Positions 34,245 through 44,941 of a DNA stretch of 64,000 bases are shown here, piece after piece. Numbering within the stretch: position 1 is the stretch's first letter; each line of letters opens with the position of its first letter. Source of the stretch: Macrostomum hystrix (taxonomy: Eukaryota; Platyhelminthes; Macrostomidae); contig CATNEN010000039.1 in NCBI GenBank assembly GCA_950097015.1, forward strand, positions 4,352,001 through 4,416,000, in the 5' to 3' direction. The translations under genes and the position numbers were made by a program. The notes below the pieces were generated by a model that had not been told where the DNA came from, did not search any database, and saw only the letters and a program-made list of their open reading frames with translations.

Positions 34245-37200
34245 TCACAAGTCCAGCATGTTTATGATGTCTCGAGCTCGAGTCGTCAAAGCCTCGGAGT
34301 CGGGCTCCAGGACAGCCAGCAGGCTCTCCAGCCGCAGCCGTTCAGCCTTCAGCTCGGCCAGTCTCTCCGTGTCCATCTGATCACTGTCAGCGATGGCTTC
34401 CCGAATATCGTGCAGTCTTCGTTGACGAGTCTTCAAATCAGTCAGCTGTTCGTGTATTAACAATAGCTCAGATTTCAGTAGAGCGGCGTCTAAAATTGTC
34501 TGACGCTCTGGCGGCGTCTTTGAAGCGGCGCCCGAACGAAGATGTGTCGGCGGCGGCGCCTTTGAAGTAGGCACATCAAAGTCGCCAGGCGTTAACAGAG
34601 CGTCCTCGCTGTCACTATCGTTGGCAATGGCCAATTTTCTGTCGGAGTCTAGCTCAGCGGAAAATGGTAGTGTTCCAGTAGATAAAGGCTCATTGCTAAT
34701 ATTATTATTGTGATTCTGAAACCCGATAGGCTGCGCCATTCTACTAAAAGTAGTGTCATATATTGTTATCGTCGGCTTTATATTAGTTTCCGCGGGGGCA
34801 ACAGCAGCAGGCAAAATTTCGGAAACCTCGGAGAGCAAAAACTCTGGACACTTCGGCAGCGGGCGACGCTGCTGCTGCTGCTGCTGCTGTAACTGATGGA
34901 GCAGCGACTGACGGATAGAAGCGGACTGTTGCTGACTCTGCTGCTGCTGATGCGACAAAGCCAACACGCTGGCGGGCTGGTGCTGTTGCTGGGGCTTATC
35001 ACTGCGTCTTCGTCTGGCGCGGTCGCGCGCCCAGCACCGCCAATGCGCCGCGGCCCGCCTGGCCGCCTCCAGCCGACGTTGGGCAGCTGCCAGCTGGCAC
35101 TCGGCGGCCCAGCCGGCCCGAATGCTCCCTAGGCAGGCTGCGGTGGCCAGCCAGCGGGCCAGCGAGTCGCCAATCAGGTGGCGCCGATAGCGCTGGGCAG
35201 CCAGTAGGCGGCGTCGACGCTCGTAGACTCTGGCGCTGGCAAACTGCAGCCAGGCCAGCAGGCATCGGGCCTGCAGGCGCAGGGCCCAGTGCCACAGGGC
35301 GGCGTCGGCCTGCCGCCTAGCCAGCTTGGCTCGCCGGCCCGCCTCCAGCCAGGCTTCGACGCCGCGGCGTAGCAGCGTCAGGCGCCGATGCTGATCGGCG
35401 CGCTGAATGGCGGCGCGCGATCGGCGTCGATCGGCGATGACGCGGCGCCAGGCGGAGAAAGTGCCGGCCAATTGGCGCCGGTCCGAGTGCAGCTGGGCGT
35501 GGCAGAGCTTCAGCCGGGTCAGCACCAGCTCATCGGCGCGCAACGACCACAGATTAAAGAAGTGGCGAAGCTGGGCGGGTCGGAGAGCAGCTCGGGCCGT
35601 TGCGACCTGCGAGAATTTAGGGCTCCGAACTGAAATTAATACTCCTACTTTCTCAAGGCCCTAAATGTACGAAAAGTTTAAAGCTTTCATGGGATGGTTG
35701 CTTTGAGGATTTAAACAAATGGATACTTTGAGGCTCTTGACGAAAGGTTACTTCAATGCTCCGAACGAATTAATACTTTGGGGCTTTCAGTGGGTTCGGC
35801 AAAAATGGATAGCTGCTTGTGGTTCCCATAGAATCAAGGCTGCAAAGATACTGTGCGGCTCACCTGCGCTTCGGTAGCCGACCTGTGCAGCGCACGGCGC
35901 CGAGTTTCCTCGCGCCAAGCACTGAAAACAGTTCCAATCAGGCGCCGGTTCCGCTGCGCTGTCGACGCTTCAACCAGGCGTCGACGCCTGCCAAGAACCC
36001 GCGCCGCCAAAGCTAGACGAGCAAGCGAGTCGGCCAGCACGCGCCGATCCTGCTGGCGCGCTAAAGCCAAAGCTCGCTGGCGCGCTTCCAAGGTCAGCTG
36101 GCAGCGCGCGCGCCAAGCAGTAAAGGAGCGACAGATCAGCCGGCGTTCGAAATGCGCCGCCGAATCCTCCAGGCATCGATGCTTCAGACGACAGCGCTCG
36201 ACGTACTGGCGCCAGGCGGTCAGGGCGCTGGTCAATCGACGTCGTCGTAGCGATTGAGCGGCCGCTTCGCCCGCCTCCATCAGGCGGCGCTTTCGCCCGG
36301 AAAATTTTCGCCAGGCGTTTAAAATCGCGCTAAGCAGACGCCGGCGCCGATACTCTTCTGAGGCGACTTCGCGCGCGTTGGACAAGGTTCGCTCTTCGGC
36401 GCGAGAGCGCCAATAGTGCATGTAGCGCGTCAGAATAGCGCGCATCCAGTGTAGGGCGGCCACGCGCTCTTGATAACGCGCCAGCTGAGCCGCCTCGGTG
36501 GATTCGCGCCAAAGGCGCAAAGCTGCTAGGCCGCTATTGGACGCGTAGAATGCGTCCGCCTGGGCTGCCTGCAGAGCCAGGGGAGCAAAGTTTCAGATAT
36601 TACTGATTTGCAGTAGTAAACGCGAAATATAAAGCTATATTTAAAGCATACAGTTTAGCGGGGTTGTAGCCAAGTGGTCACAGCGTTAGACCGACGACTT
36701 GAAGGTCGGAGGTTCGATTCCTCAATCAAATGGAACAATTTGTATCTTTAGAAATTGTTTCCGCATTGATTCAGTTCAACCAGCTGTTAAATAAGTACCA
36801 GCATCAGCTGGGATAATAGAGGGTGGGTGTGGCGGCCTTCCAGTCCATGGACTGAACAGCCATACGCAGTCTGCAGATGCGCCACGCATTAACTGCGACT
36901 GTGCAGGTGTAAATGAACTTAATTAAGAATCAGTTCTCACCAGAGCTCGCTTCCGTCGGCGTTCAGCTGCGTACGCCGCCAGAGCTGATAGCACGCGAGG
37001 CGCCACCGTCAGCGCGCGATGCCGATCGGCAGCCAGGAGGGCCAGGCGCTCACGGCGCCAGTCTTCGTGACGCTGGCGCCAGGCCCACAGAGCCAGACGG
37101 GCTAGCCGGCGCGAAGAGTGAGCGCGGGCCAGTCTGGACGCAGTCAGCAGGGCGATTTCTTCGTTCTGCTCGCAGCGGGCCAACCAAGCGAGCCAGGCGG

Positions 37201-39749
37201 TGCGCAACAGGGAGCGATCGCGCCAAACACCTGCCAGCTGGGCCAAAGCCTGCTTTCTCTGCCGCTCGATGGCGTAGCGGCGCAGGCCGTCAACCAGGCA
37301 GTGTCGGAGGAGGCACCGACGCCATTGGCGCTCGGCCAACAGCCGCAGTTCGCGCCACGCGGCCGCGGCCGCCCGCGCTCTACGCCAGGCCAGGAAGTAG
37401 CGCCGAAGGCGGCATCGTCGCGCCAAGTCGTCGACGCGCTGGAGAAAGCGCCGCCTGTCCGCCAGCTCGGCCAAGCGCGTCCGCCAAACTAGCAGGTGGC
37501 TGAGAGTGGCGGGATGGGAACAAGTCATTCAGCCTGCTGCGAATCCTGCTGCGATTCTAAAGGCGAATCCTGCTGCGATTCTAAAGGCGAATCCTGCTGC
37601 GATTCTAAAGGCGAATCCTGCTGCGATTCTAAAGGCGAATCCTGCTGCGATTCTAAAGGCGAATCCTGCTGCGATTCTAAAGGCGAATCCTGCTGCGATT
37701 CTAAAGGCGAATCCTGCTGCGATTCTAAAGGCGAATCCTGCTGCGATTCTAAAGGCGAATCCTGCTGCGATTCTAAAGGCGAATCCTGCTGCGATTCTAA
37801 AGGCGAATCCTGCTGCGATTCTAAAGGCGAATCCTGCTGCGATTCTAAAGGCGAATCCTGCTGCGATTCTAAAGGCGAATCCTGCTGCGATTCTAAAGGC
37901 GAATCCTGCTGCGATTCTAAAGGGAAATCCTGCAGCAATTCTGGTAATGTTTTTAATCCTTATCCTGCACGGGCGCACAAGCTTACCGTTTAGCCAGGGT
38001 TCGGCCATAGACAGCGTCGGCTTCCACCGCCTCGCCACGCGCGATTCTTCGGAGTTCAATATAGCGTCGCCAAGCGCTAAAAGCGAAACGTTTTTGTCGT
38101 TGAGAACAGTGAATAGCGGCAGTCTCCATGGCAACCGCTTGAGCCCTGGCCGATGCCAGCTGATCCAGCCACTGAGTCCAGTAGCGCCGCAGCAAGCAGC
38201 CGCCATGGAAGCTGTAGGCCTGCACAGACAGATAGGCGCGGCTCCTTCGCTCCAACGCGAAGCTGCGCCAAGCGTCGAAGACGGCGCTCAGCAGATGGCG
38301 AGTGCGCAGCGCGTCGGCGCGCGACTCTTGCACTTTTACGGCTCGGCGAATGGTGACGAATCTGGGGTGGCAGTCATTGGGCGCCTTTTACGTGGTCGGA
38401 TGATGGGAAATAAAGCGACTTGGGATCAGTGATCTGGTGATGGGAGATAAAAGGACTGGGATCAGGGATCTGGTGATGGGAGATAAAAGGACTGGGATCA
38501 GGGATCTGGTGATGGGAGATAAAAGGACTGGGATCAGGGATCTGGTGATGGGAGATAAAAGGACTGAGGATCAGGGATCTGGTGATAGGAGATAAAAGGA
38601 CTGAGGATCAGGGATCTGGTGATGGGAGATAAAAGGACTGGGGATCAGGGATCTGGTGATGAGGGATAATGGTACTGGGGATCAGGGATCTGGTGATGGC
38701 AGATAAAAGGACTGAGGATCAGGGATCTGGTGATGGGAGATAAAAGGACTGAGGATCAGGGATCTGGTGATGGGAGATAAAAGGACTGGGGATCAGGGAT
38801 CTTGTGATGGGAGATAAAAGAACTGGGATCAGGGATATGATGATAGGAGATAAAAGGACTGGTGATCAGGTGATCAGGGATCTGGTGATGGGAGATAAAA
38901 GGACTGAGGATCAGGGATCTGGTGATGGGGGATAAAAAGACCTGGGGATCAGGGATCTGGTGATGGGGAATAAAAAGACCTGGGGATCAGGGATCTGGTG
39001 ATGGGGGATAAAAAGACCTGGGGATCAGGGATCTGGTGATGGGGGATAAAAAGACTGGGGATCAGAGATCTAGTGATGGGAGATAAAAGGACTGAGGATC
39101 AGGGATCTGGTGATGGGAGATAAAAGGACTGAGGATCAGGGATCTGGTGATGGGAGATAGAGTTGCAACCAGCTGTTATATCGTACTGTCGGCAGGTAAA
39201 TCCGCACCTGCGCCAAGCATAGAAGTACACAGTCCAGAGGCGCAGCCTAAAGTGGCACTGAGCTCTGAGATTCAATCGCAGCTCCTTGCGCTCGCTCCAG
39301 TAGACATCGTACCAAACGTCGAAGCAGCGACGCAGAAGTCGTCGCCTACAATGCGATCGCGCCGCCTGGAGCGAAACCCGACCGAATGCGCGCTGTCGCC
39401 ATAGAAACATGAATTTGCGAGCTAGACAACGAGTTCGCAGCTCTTTTAGTCGACCGCCGCGGCCCCAGGTGTAGGTCGGGTCGTACGGCTTCGGACGCTG
39501 GCCAACTGGGCGAGGAATTCTAGTAAGGAGGCCGGTCGCCGCCCGAGGCTGACCTCGTCGATTCTTCGACGCCGACGTAGAGTCGCCGAAGATTGTGGGC
39601 GAAGCGTCGCGCACGCCTAATTGGCGCTGCTTGGCCGCCAAGCGCTGCGCCGCCTGAGCCTCACGCAGCTGCGCATTCAAATCCTGCAGGGCCGCCGAGC
39701 GAGTACGCTGCTGCTGCTGCTGCTGCTGCTGACGCCCACCAGCTGACAT
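34245..39749 (-). CDS. SFI1: SFI1 homologue, centrin-binding repeat protein, 5 exons
   Basis: Coding exons in transcript order: 39749-39208, 38361-37987, 37499-36941, 36568-35864, 35606-34245, all GT-AG, 3543 nt, 1180 aa. The first exon begins after an acceptor (CCTGTTCTGTTAG) at 39805, 55 nt before the ATG. The N terminus has YTWGRGGRLKELR (93-105), a hallmark I recall from vertebrate SFI1, followed by many Sfi1 repeats (about 23 residues apart, pattern L-x3-F/W-x2-W-R), for example AFGRVS, FDVWYDVY, FYAWRR, FDAWRSF. The C terminus (about 1090-1180) is a coiled coil starting near LLKSELLLIHEQ, as in SFI1. Family role: a long helix binding centrin at centrioles and basal bodies. Poly-Q runs occur at residues 7-14 and in the last exon. 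Confidence 0.92.
36659..36905 (+). mobile_element. tRNA-derived SINE, family 2 (SFI1 intron 3)
   Basis: A box TAGCCAAGTGG and perfect B box GGTTCGATTCC with a Ser-tRNA-like GACTTGAAGGTC between them. The 3' side does not pair with the 5' end as an acceptor stem, so it is not a functional tRNA. The body shares CAGCATCAGCT and GAGGGTG with the copy at 42600-42775. Confidence 0.75.
37533..37940 (-). repeat. 24-bp near-perfect minisatellite in SFI1 intron 2 (about 17 copies)
   Basis: Unit (plus strand) GAATCCTGCTGCGATTCTAA plus AGGC, with essentially identical copies. It starts about 35 bp from the exon 3 acceptor. Both strands stay open (period 24), for example minus ESQQDSPL repeats, but exon phases join cleanly without it. 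Confidence 0.93.
38400..39160 (-). repeat. 36/37-bp minisatellite in SFI1 intron 1 (about 21 copies)
   Basis: Unit (plus strand) CTGGTGATGGGAGATAAAAG plus GACTGAGGATCAGGGAT. It fills nearly all of intron 1 between the exons ending at 39208 and starting at 38361. Confidence 0.93.
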
Positions 39750-39842
39750 AGCTGAAGTGGCATTTAATGCTAATTTAGTTGCGCGAGAACTGACGGACGT
39801 TGATCTAACAGAACAGGAAATTAGATTAGAATGCATTAGGGA

Positions 39843-41515
39843 CAGAGGAGTAAGAATAGGGAGAAGAGAGGGGAGTGAGAAGGGAGGGGAGTGAGAAGGG
39901 AGGGGAGTGAGAAGGGAGGGGAGTGAGAAGAGAGGGGAGTGAGAAGAGAGGTGAGTGAGAAGAGAGGGGAGTGACAAGAGAGGGGAGTGAGAAGAGAGGT
40001 GAGTGAGAAGAGAGGTGAGTGAGAAGAGAGGGGAGTGAGAAGAGAGGGGAGTGAGAAGAGAGGGGAGTGAGAAGAGAGGTGAGTGAGAAGAGAGGGGAGT
40101 GAGAAGAGAGGTGAGTGAGAAGAGAGGGGAGTGAGAATAGAGGGGAGTGAGAAGGGAGGGGAGTGAGAAGGGAGGGGAGTGAGAATAGAGGTGAGTGAGA
40201 AGAGAGGGGAGTGAGAATAGAGGGGAGTGAGAAGAGAGGGGAGTGAGAAGGGAGGGGAGTGAGAATAGAGGGGAGTGAGAATAGAGGGGAGTGAGAAGGG
40301 AGGGGAGTGAGAATAGAGGGGAGTGAGAAGGGAGGGGAGTGAGAAGGGAGGGGAGTGAGAAGAGAGGGGAGTGAGAAGAGAGGGGAGTGAGAAGGGAGGG
40401 GAGTGAGAATAGAGGGGAGTGAGAAGAGAGGGGAGTGAGAAGGGAGGGGAGTGAGAAGGGAGGGGAGTGAGAAGAGAGGGGAGTGAGAAGAGAGGGGAGT
40501 GAGAAGAGAGGGGAGTGAGAAGAGAGGGGAGTGAGAAGAGAGGGGAGTGAGAAGAGAGGGGAGTGAGAAGAGAGGGGAGTGAGAAGAGAGGGGAGTGAGA
40601 AGAGAGGTGAGTGAGAAGAGAGGGGAGTGAGAAGAGAGGTGAGTGAGAATAGAGGGAGGTGAGAAGAGAGGGGAGTGAGAAGAGAGGTGAGTGAGAATAG
40701 AGGGAAGTGAGAAGAGAGGTGAGTGAGAATAGAGGGAAGTGAGAAGAGAGGGGAGTGAGAAGGGAGGGGAGTGAGAATAGAGGGGAGTGAGAAGAGAGGG
40801 GAGTGAGAAGAGAGGGGAGTGAGAATAGAGGGGAGTGAGAAGAGAGGTGAGTGAGAAGAGAGGGGAGTGAGAAGAGAGCGGAGTGAGAAGAGAGGTGAGT
40901 GAGAAGAGAGGGGAGTGAGAAGAGAGCGGAGTGAGAAGAGAGGTGAGTGAGAAGAGAGGGGAGTGAGAAGAGAGCGGAGTGAGAAGAGAGGTGAGTGAGA
41001 AGAGAGGGGAGTGAGAAGAGAGGGGAGTGAGAAGAGAGGTGAGTGAGAAGAGAGGGGAGTGAGAAGAGAGGTGAGTGAGAATAGAGGGAGGTGAGAAGAG
41101 AGGGGAGTGAGAAGAGAGGTGAGTGAGAATAGAGGGAAGTGAGAAGAGAGGGGAGTGAGAAGAGAGGTGAGTGAGAAGAGAGGGGAGTGAGAATAGAGGG
41201 GAGTGAGAAGAGTGGTGAGTGAGAAGAGAGGTGAGTGAGAAGAGAGGGGAGTGAGAAGAGAGGTGAGTGAGAAGAGAGGTGAGTGAGAAGAGAGGGGAGT
41301 GAGAAGAGAGCGGAGTGAGAAGAGAGGTGAGTGAGAAGAGAGGGGAGTGAGAAGAGAGGGGAGTGAGAAGAGAGGTGAGTGAGAAGAGAGGGGAGTGAGA
41401 AGAGAGGTGAGTGAGAATAGAGGGAGGTGAGAAGAGAGGGGAGTGAGAAGAGAGGTGAGTGAGAATAGAGGGAAGTGAGAAGAGAGGGGAGTGAGAAGAG
41501 AGCGGAGTGAGAAGA
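39843..41515 (-). repeat. 16-bp polypurine minisatellite at the SFI1 5' end (about 104 copies)
   Basis: Plus-strand unit GGGGAGTGAGAAGAGA; almost every base is a purine. It begins within 40 bp of the acceptor of SFI1 exon 1. Sixteen is not a multiple of three, so the array cycles through all frames with a 16-residue period; the long minus-strand frames (843 and 560 codons) are artefacts, one reading through into SFI1 exon 1. Confidence 0.95.
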
Positions 41516-42113
41516 CAATGAGTGTCAAAACTAAACTTAAAAGCAAGGGACGAGAGTGAATTTTAGAGAAAGAAAAACTAAGTGGCAAGATGGCTGTATT
41601 GCTTGATTTTAGTAAATGCTTCAGTAGCAAATAAAAAACAACTCATAATCATCCAATTTTTTAGTTCTGTGTTTAACGGACTGCATTATTAATTTATAAG
41701 TACCTGCACGCATATTTCTTTGCAAACACGTTGAATGAAAATTGCAATAAATAGAAATGCATAATTTTCATTTTAACAAAATACGAGCTCTTATTTAAGG
41801 ATGGCTAATTTGGCTCCAGCAAGTGCTCAAACATGGCATAGCACTACAGCAGAACTCTTTGTTCCGGGGAAAATTCTGTCAAAGGTTTCGCAGCTAAAAA
41901 TAGCAACTAGGCAGTCAGGACGCCGCCTGATAAATCTGTGTGTTTCATTTTAGACTCCAGACCCTAAATTTTTACGAACACCAGCATTTTAAAGCTGAAA
42001 TTTTATTACTTGACTAAAGGTTAGAATTTTAACGAAAAATATTATTTTTCAAACTAGAAGTGGGTAAATTTACTAACTTTTCACAAGTTTGCTCAAATAT
42101 TCACAGGATGCAA
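41516..42113. other. AT-rich intergenic between GTPBP10 and SFI1
   Basis: Minus-strand AATAAA (plus TTTATT, 42002-42007) lies 107 nt after the GTPBP10 stop and is a good candidate poly(A) signal. Nothing else is recognised. Confidence 0.55.
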
Positions 42114-44556
42114 TCAGATGAAAGATTCAACAGTCTCTTTATTAGCCTGTGCAATCTTGGTGTCCAGTCGGGCTCCGGCTAGTCTAAGACGTTCTTGCTG
42201 ACTTTCCTCGGCCCTCTTATCCAACCAGTAGCGCAGGCGGGCTTTCAAGTAATCAGTATTGATTCGCTCTTTAGCAGAGACGGTTATCACTTCGTCGAAT
42301 TTCACCAGCTCGGTGGGTCGGATTTCGATGGGAAAATCGGCTGCCAAAGACTCCGGCGTCAGACTGCTCAATCTCGCAGCGATGTCCTCGGCGCAGTCTC
42401 TGCCGCCCGGCTTGTCAATCTTGTTGAGCACAGCCAGGGCCGGCTTGCGCACTAGATCAGGATCATAGAGCTCGAGTTCGCGATTCAGCAACAGAATGGT
42501 CTCCAGGCCAGTGCGGTAGGGACAGGTCTGATTGAACCTAAGCATTTCCAGGTTCAGTTCAGCAAAGTTTAGCAAATTAATAACGGATAGCTAGCATGGG
42601 AATCGATTTGATGTGTGTGCATTAGTGTTAACTGCAAGGTCTGGAGTTCGATTCTCAGCCAAGAGAAAAAATGTGTCATTTGGGCAAGACGCCTAATGTA
42701 AAATAGCTATCAGCATCAGCTAGGTTGAGGGTGACTATGGCGAGCCCCGCAATAATAATAATACTAGTAATATAATATTTGCACAAGTGCTGTGGGCAGT
42801 GGCGCATCATTTGGTGACACTAGACCCGCAGCCAGCGAGGAGGCAATTCTGCCCATTTCGCTGACTCCTGAGCACACACGCACACAGATACCGTAAGCAG
42901 GCCCACAATCACGCAGGTGTGTACATCTGCCATTTGCCTTTTTCATCGTCAGGCAGTGTGCAATTTCACTGTCTCTTGAAGGTTGAAGGTTGAATTTAAC
43001 AGTAGAAAGACAGCGCTATCCCCCTGGGAAGAGAGCCCGAATGACCAACTTTCGTGAAATTCCGCCACCTGAATCAAAAGTTTCCGTCATTTATTCGATG
43101 AAAAAACTTTCAAAGCCGTCCGAGTCAGCACTTGTCACAGTCCCCAGTGACAAGGACAACTGAGATTGCTATAGTTAAAGGGCATAAATTGCACGACAAG
43201 CGCCCAAGCCTTCTCTCTGCGACTGCACCCCAAATTAATGTGGCCTCGCCGCTGAATGAAGCTCAGGGACCATGATGCGAGAGGCCAACGCGTTAGACCG
43301 CTCAGCCAGCGAATAAACCGGAAAAAAGCAGCAGTGCCATTTATAAAGATTGATAATCAGACCAGAGAGTAGTCTATTGAAACAAATGTTCTCACCTGAA
43401 TCCAAACACGTCCACAATAAACAACAGGTAGGTGGTCCGCTCAACATGCTTCAGAAAGTGATGACCAAGGCCAACATTTACGTGAGCGCCTTCAATAAGG
43501 CCGGGCAGATCGGCCAACGCCACGGTTCGCTTGTCTTCGTACACAGCTCGGCCAATGTTAGGCGACAGTGTGGTGAAGGGATAATTAGCCACCTTGGGCT
43601 TCAGCTTGGACAAGGCGCACATCAGGGAACTCTTGCCGGCATTGGGGAAGCCCACAAAGCCGTAGTCGGCTAGCAGGCGAAGGTCGATGCGCAATGATTG
43701 GGCGCAGCCAAGAGCGCCTAGAAACCGGTTGCTAGGCCGGCCGCCTTCGCCGCCAGGAGCCACAATCAGACGCTGACCGGCCTGGTCGATGCGACCAATT
43801 AATCGGCGATCGTCAGCGACAATGTCAACACCGACTGGCACTCTAATTAGGCGATCTTTGCCCGGTTCGCCGATTAGACAGCGGCGACTGCCGGCGTAGC
43901 CGTGGCCGGCTATTAAGCGCCTGTCTGGGTGTTGATTAGCCAGATGGCGCAGGTTGATCCTCGGGCAGCCCTGCGACCAGTTGGAATGGGATTAGCGACA
44001 TTGCAGTGAGACATCGACATCTGATCGGTGACTTGGGGTTAACTATATTAAATGGTCAGACTAAATCGTCATGAAGCGATTCAGACACGAACTAGAGGGT
44101 GAGAAACAGAGTGAGATGTGGTAGATGATAGGAAGCGGTAAGGAGTTGAGAAGGGGTAGAGGGCAAGAGGGGTAGAGGATGAAAAGAGGTAAAAACAGGT
44201 GAGGAGGAGTAGATGGTGAGATGGTGAAAGGGTGAGAAGGAATAGCTAGAGTGTGAGAAGTGGTAGAGGGTGAGAAGGTGTAGAGGGTGGGAAAGGGTGG
44301 AGGGTGAGAAGGGGTAGCTAGAGGGTGAGAACAAGGTAGAGGGTAAAACGGATAAATGGTGAGAATGGTGGAGGCGTTACAAAAGGCTCTTGAACAGTCT
44401 CTCACGGCAGCAAGTTTGAGGCCAATAAGACAAACAAACCTCGAAGATGACGGATCCGCCAGCTCCGCCGATGCTTCGGGTACCCGGATTGCCGGGTCCG
44501 CCATTGCCCGACTTGACAAACACTCGGAGTGAATCTAAAAACTGCCGCTTAACCAT
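42114..44556 (-). CDS. GTPBP10: GTPBP10-like Obg-family GTPase, 3 exons
   Basis: Exons in transcript order: 44556-44440, 43970-43396, 42537-42114, phases close on 371 aa (human about 387). The N-terminal glycine-rich Obg fold is visible (SGNGGPGNPG, GGAGGSVIFE, APGGEGG). GTPase motifs: G1 GFPNAGKSS (146-154), G2 TT (172-173), G3 DLPG (193-196), G4 NKID (269-272). The segment LPGLIEGAHVNVGLGHHFLK is near-identical to my recall of animal GTPBP10. The family assists late assembly of the mitochondrial large ribosomal subunit. The ATG at 44556 (context GTCATGG) is preferred because an acceptor (CAATTGCAG, ag 44586-44585) lies 28 nt upstream; an in-frame ATG at 44649 would add 31 residues and could matter for import. 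Confidence 0.93.
42600..42775 (+). mobile_element. SINE family 2 copy with (AAT)n tail in GTPBP10 intron 2
   Basis: B-box-like AGTTCGATTCTC, body TATCAGCATCAGCTAGG and GAGGGTGACTATGG, then an AATAATAAT tail. It abuts the family-1 SINE that starts near 42785. Confidence 0.7.
42785..43312 (-). mobile_element. tRNA-derived SINE, family 1, interrupted copy in GTPBP10 intron 2
   Basis: On the minus strand the head (A box TGGCTGAGCGG) is at about 43312-43170 and the tail (CACTGCCTGACGATG ... GAAATGGGCAGAATTGCC) at 42975-42785. About 195 bp of unrelated sequence between them (42975-43172) is absent from the other two copies. Confidence 0.78.
44085..44385 (-). repeat. Degenerate minisatellite in GTPBP10 intron 1
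   Basis: Imperfect repeats around GGTGAGAAGGGGTAGAG, mostly 16-20 bp apart. It is more diverged than the other arrays of the window. Confidence 0.75.
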
Positions 44557-44589
44557 GACTGACGAGGCCTTACTGGCATTGACGCTGCA

Positions 44590-44941
44590 ATTGTTGAGCA
44601 ATATAGGATTCAATATCGCTATTGTCAATCTAAATGATAATTTGGACATTCAAAATGATAATGTCTGTGGTCTCATGCTATCGGATGGGTCCGCCGCGCG
44701 CAGCTCAGCTATTCGGCAATAGAGTTAATGACATTCAAAATGAGAAAGCGGCAATCAAAACGAGAATTAGGAAGGCAAAACAATCTAACGATCAAACAGT
44801 AGAGTGGACGACCCCAAAATCTGCAGAGATGGCCATGCAGACGGTGATGTTAGGCCCCCTTTGAGTGGTTACGATTCGCCTCACTGACTGTCCCTTGATT
44901 GAGCGGCCTTGGGAGCGCCTAAGCCAAAATTTTAATCCCGT
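44590..44941. other. Intergenic, nothing recognised
   Basis: 5' flank of GTPBP10. Imperfect repeats around 44617-44760 (variants of AATGATAAT and ATTCAAAATGA). No gene seen. Confidence 0.4.

Noticed and set aside
36659-36740. Possible tRNA-Ser gene
   Set aside because: A and B boxes are good, but the acceptor stem does not pair, there is no proper variable arm, and a SINE body follows.
37496-38432. SKGESCCD, LKANPAAI and minus-strand ESQQDSPL frames
   Set aside because: All derive from the 24-bp intronic array; the SFI1 exons on either side join in phase without it.
39099-41630. 843-codon minus frame of SPLFSLPSLLTPLSSH repeats reading into SFI1 exon 1
   Set aside because: The repeat part is the 16-bp polypurine array; SFI1 begins at ATG 39749 after an acceptor at 39805, so the fusion is accidental.
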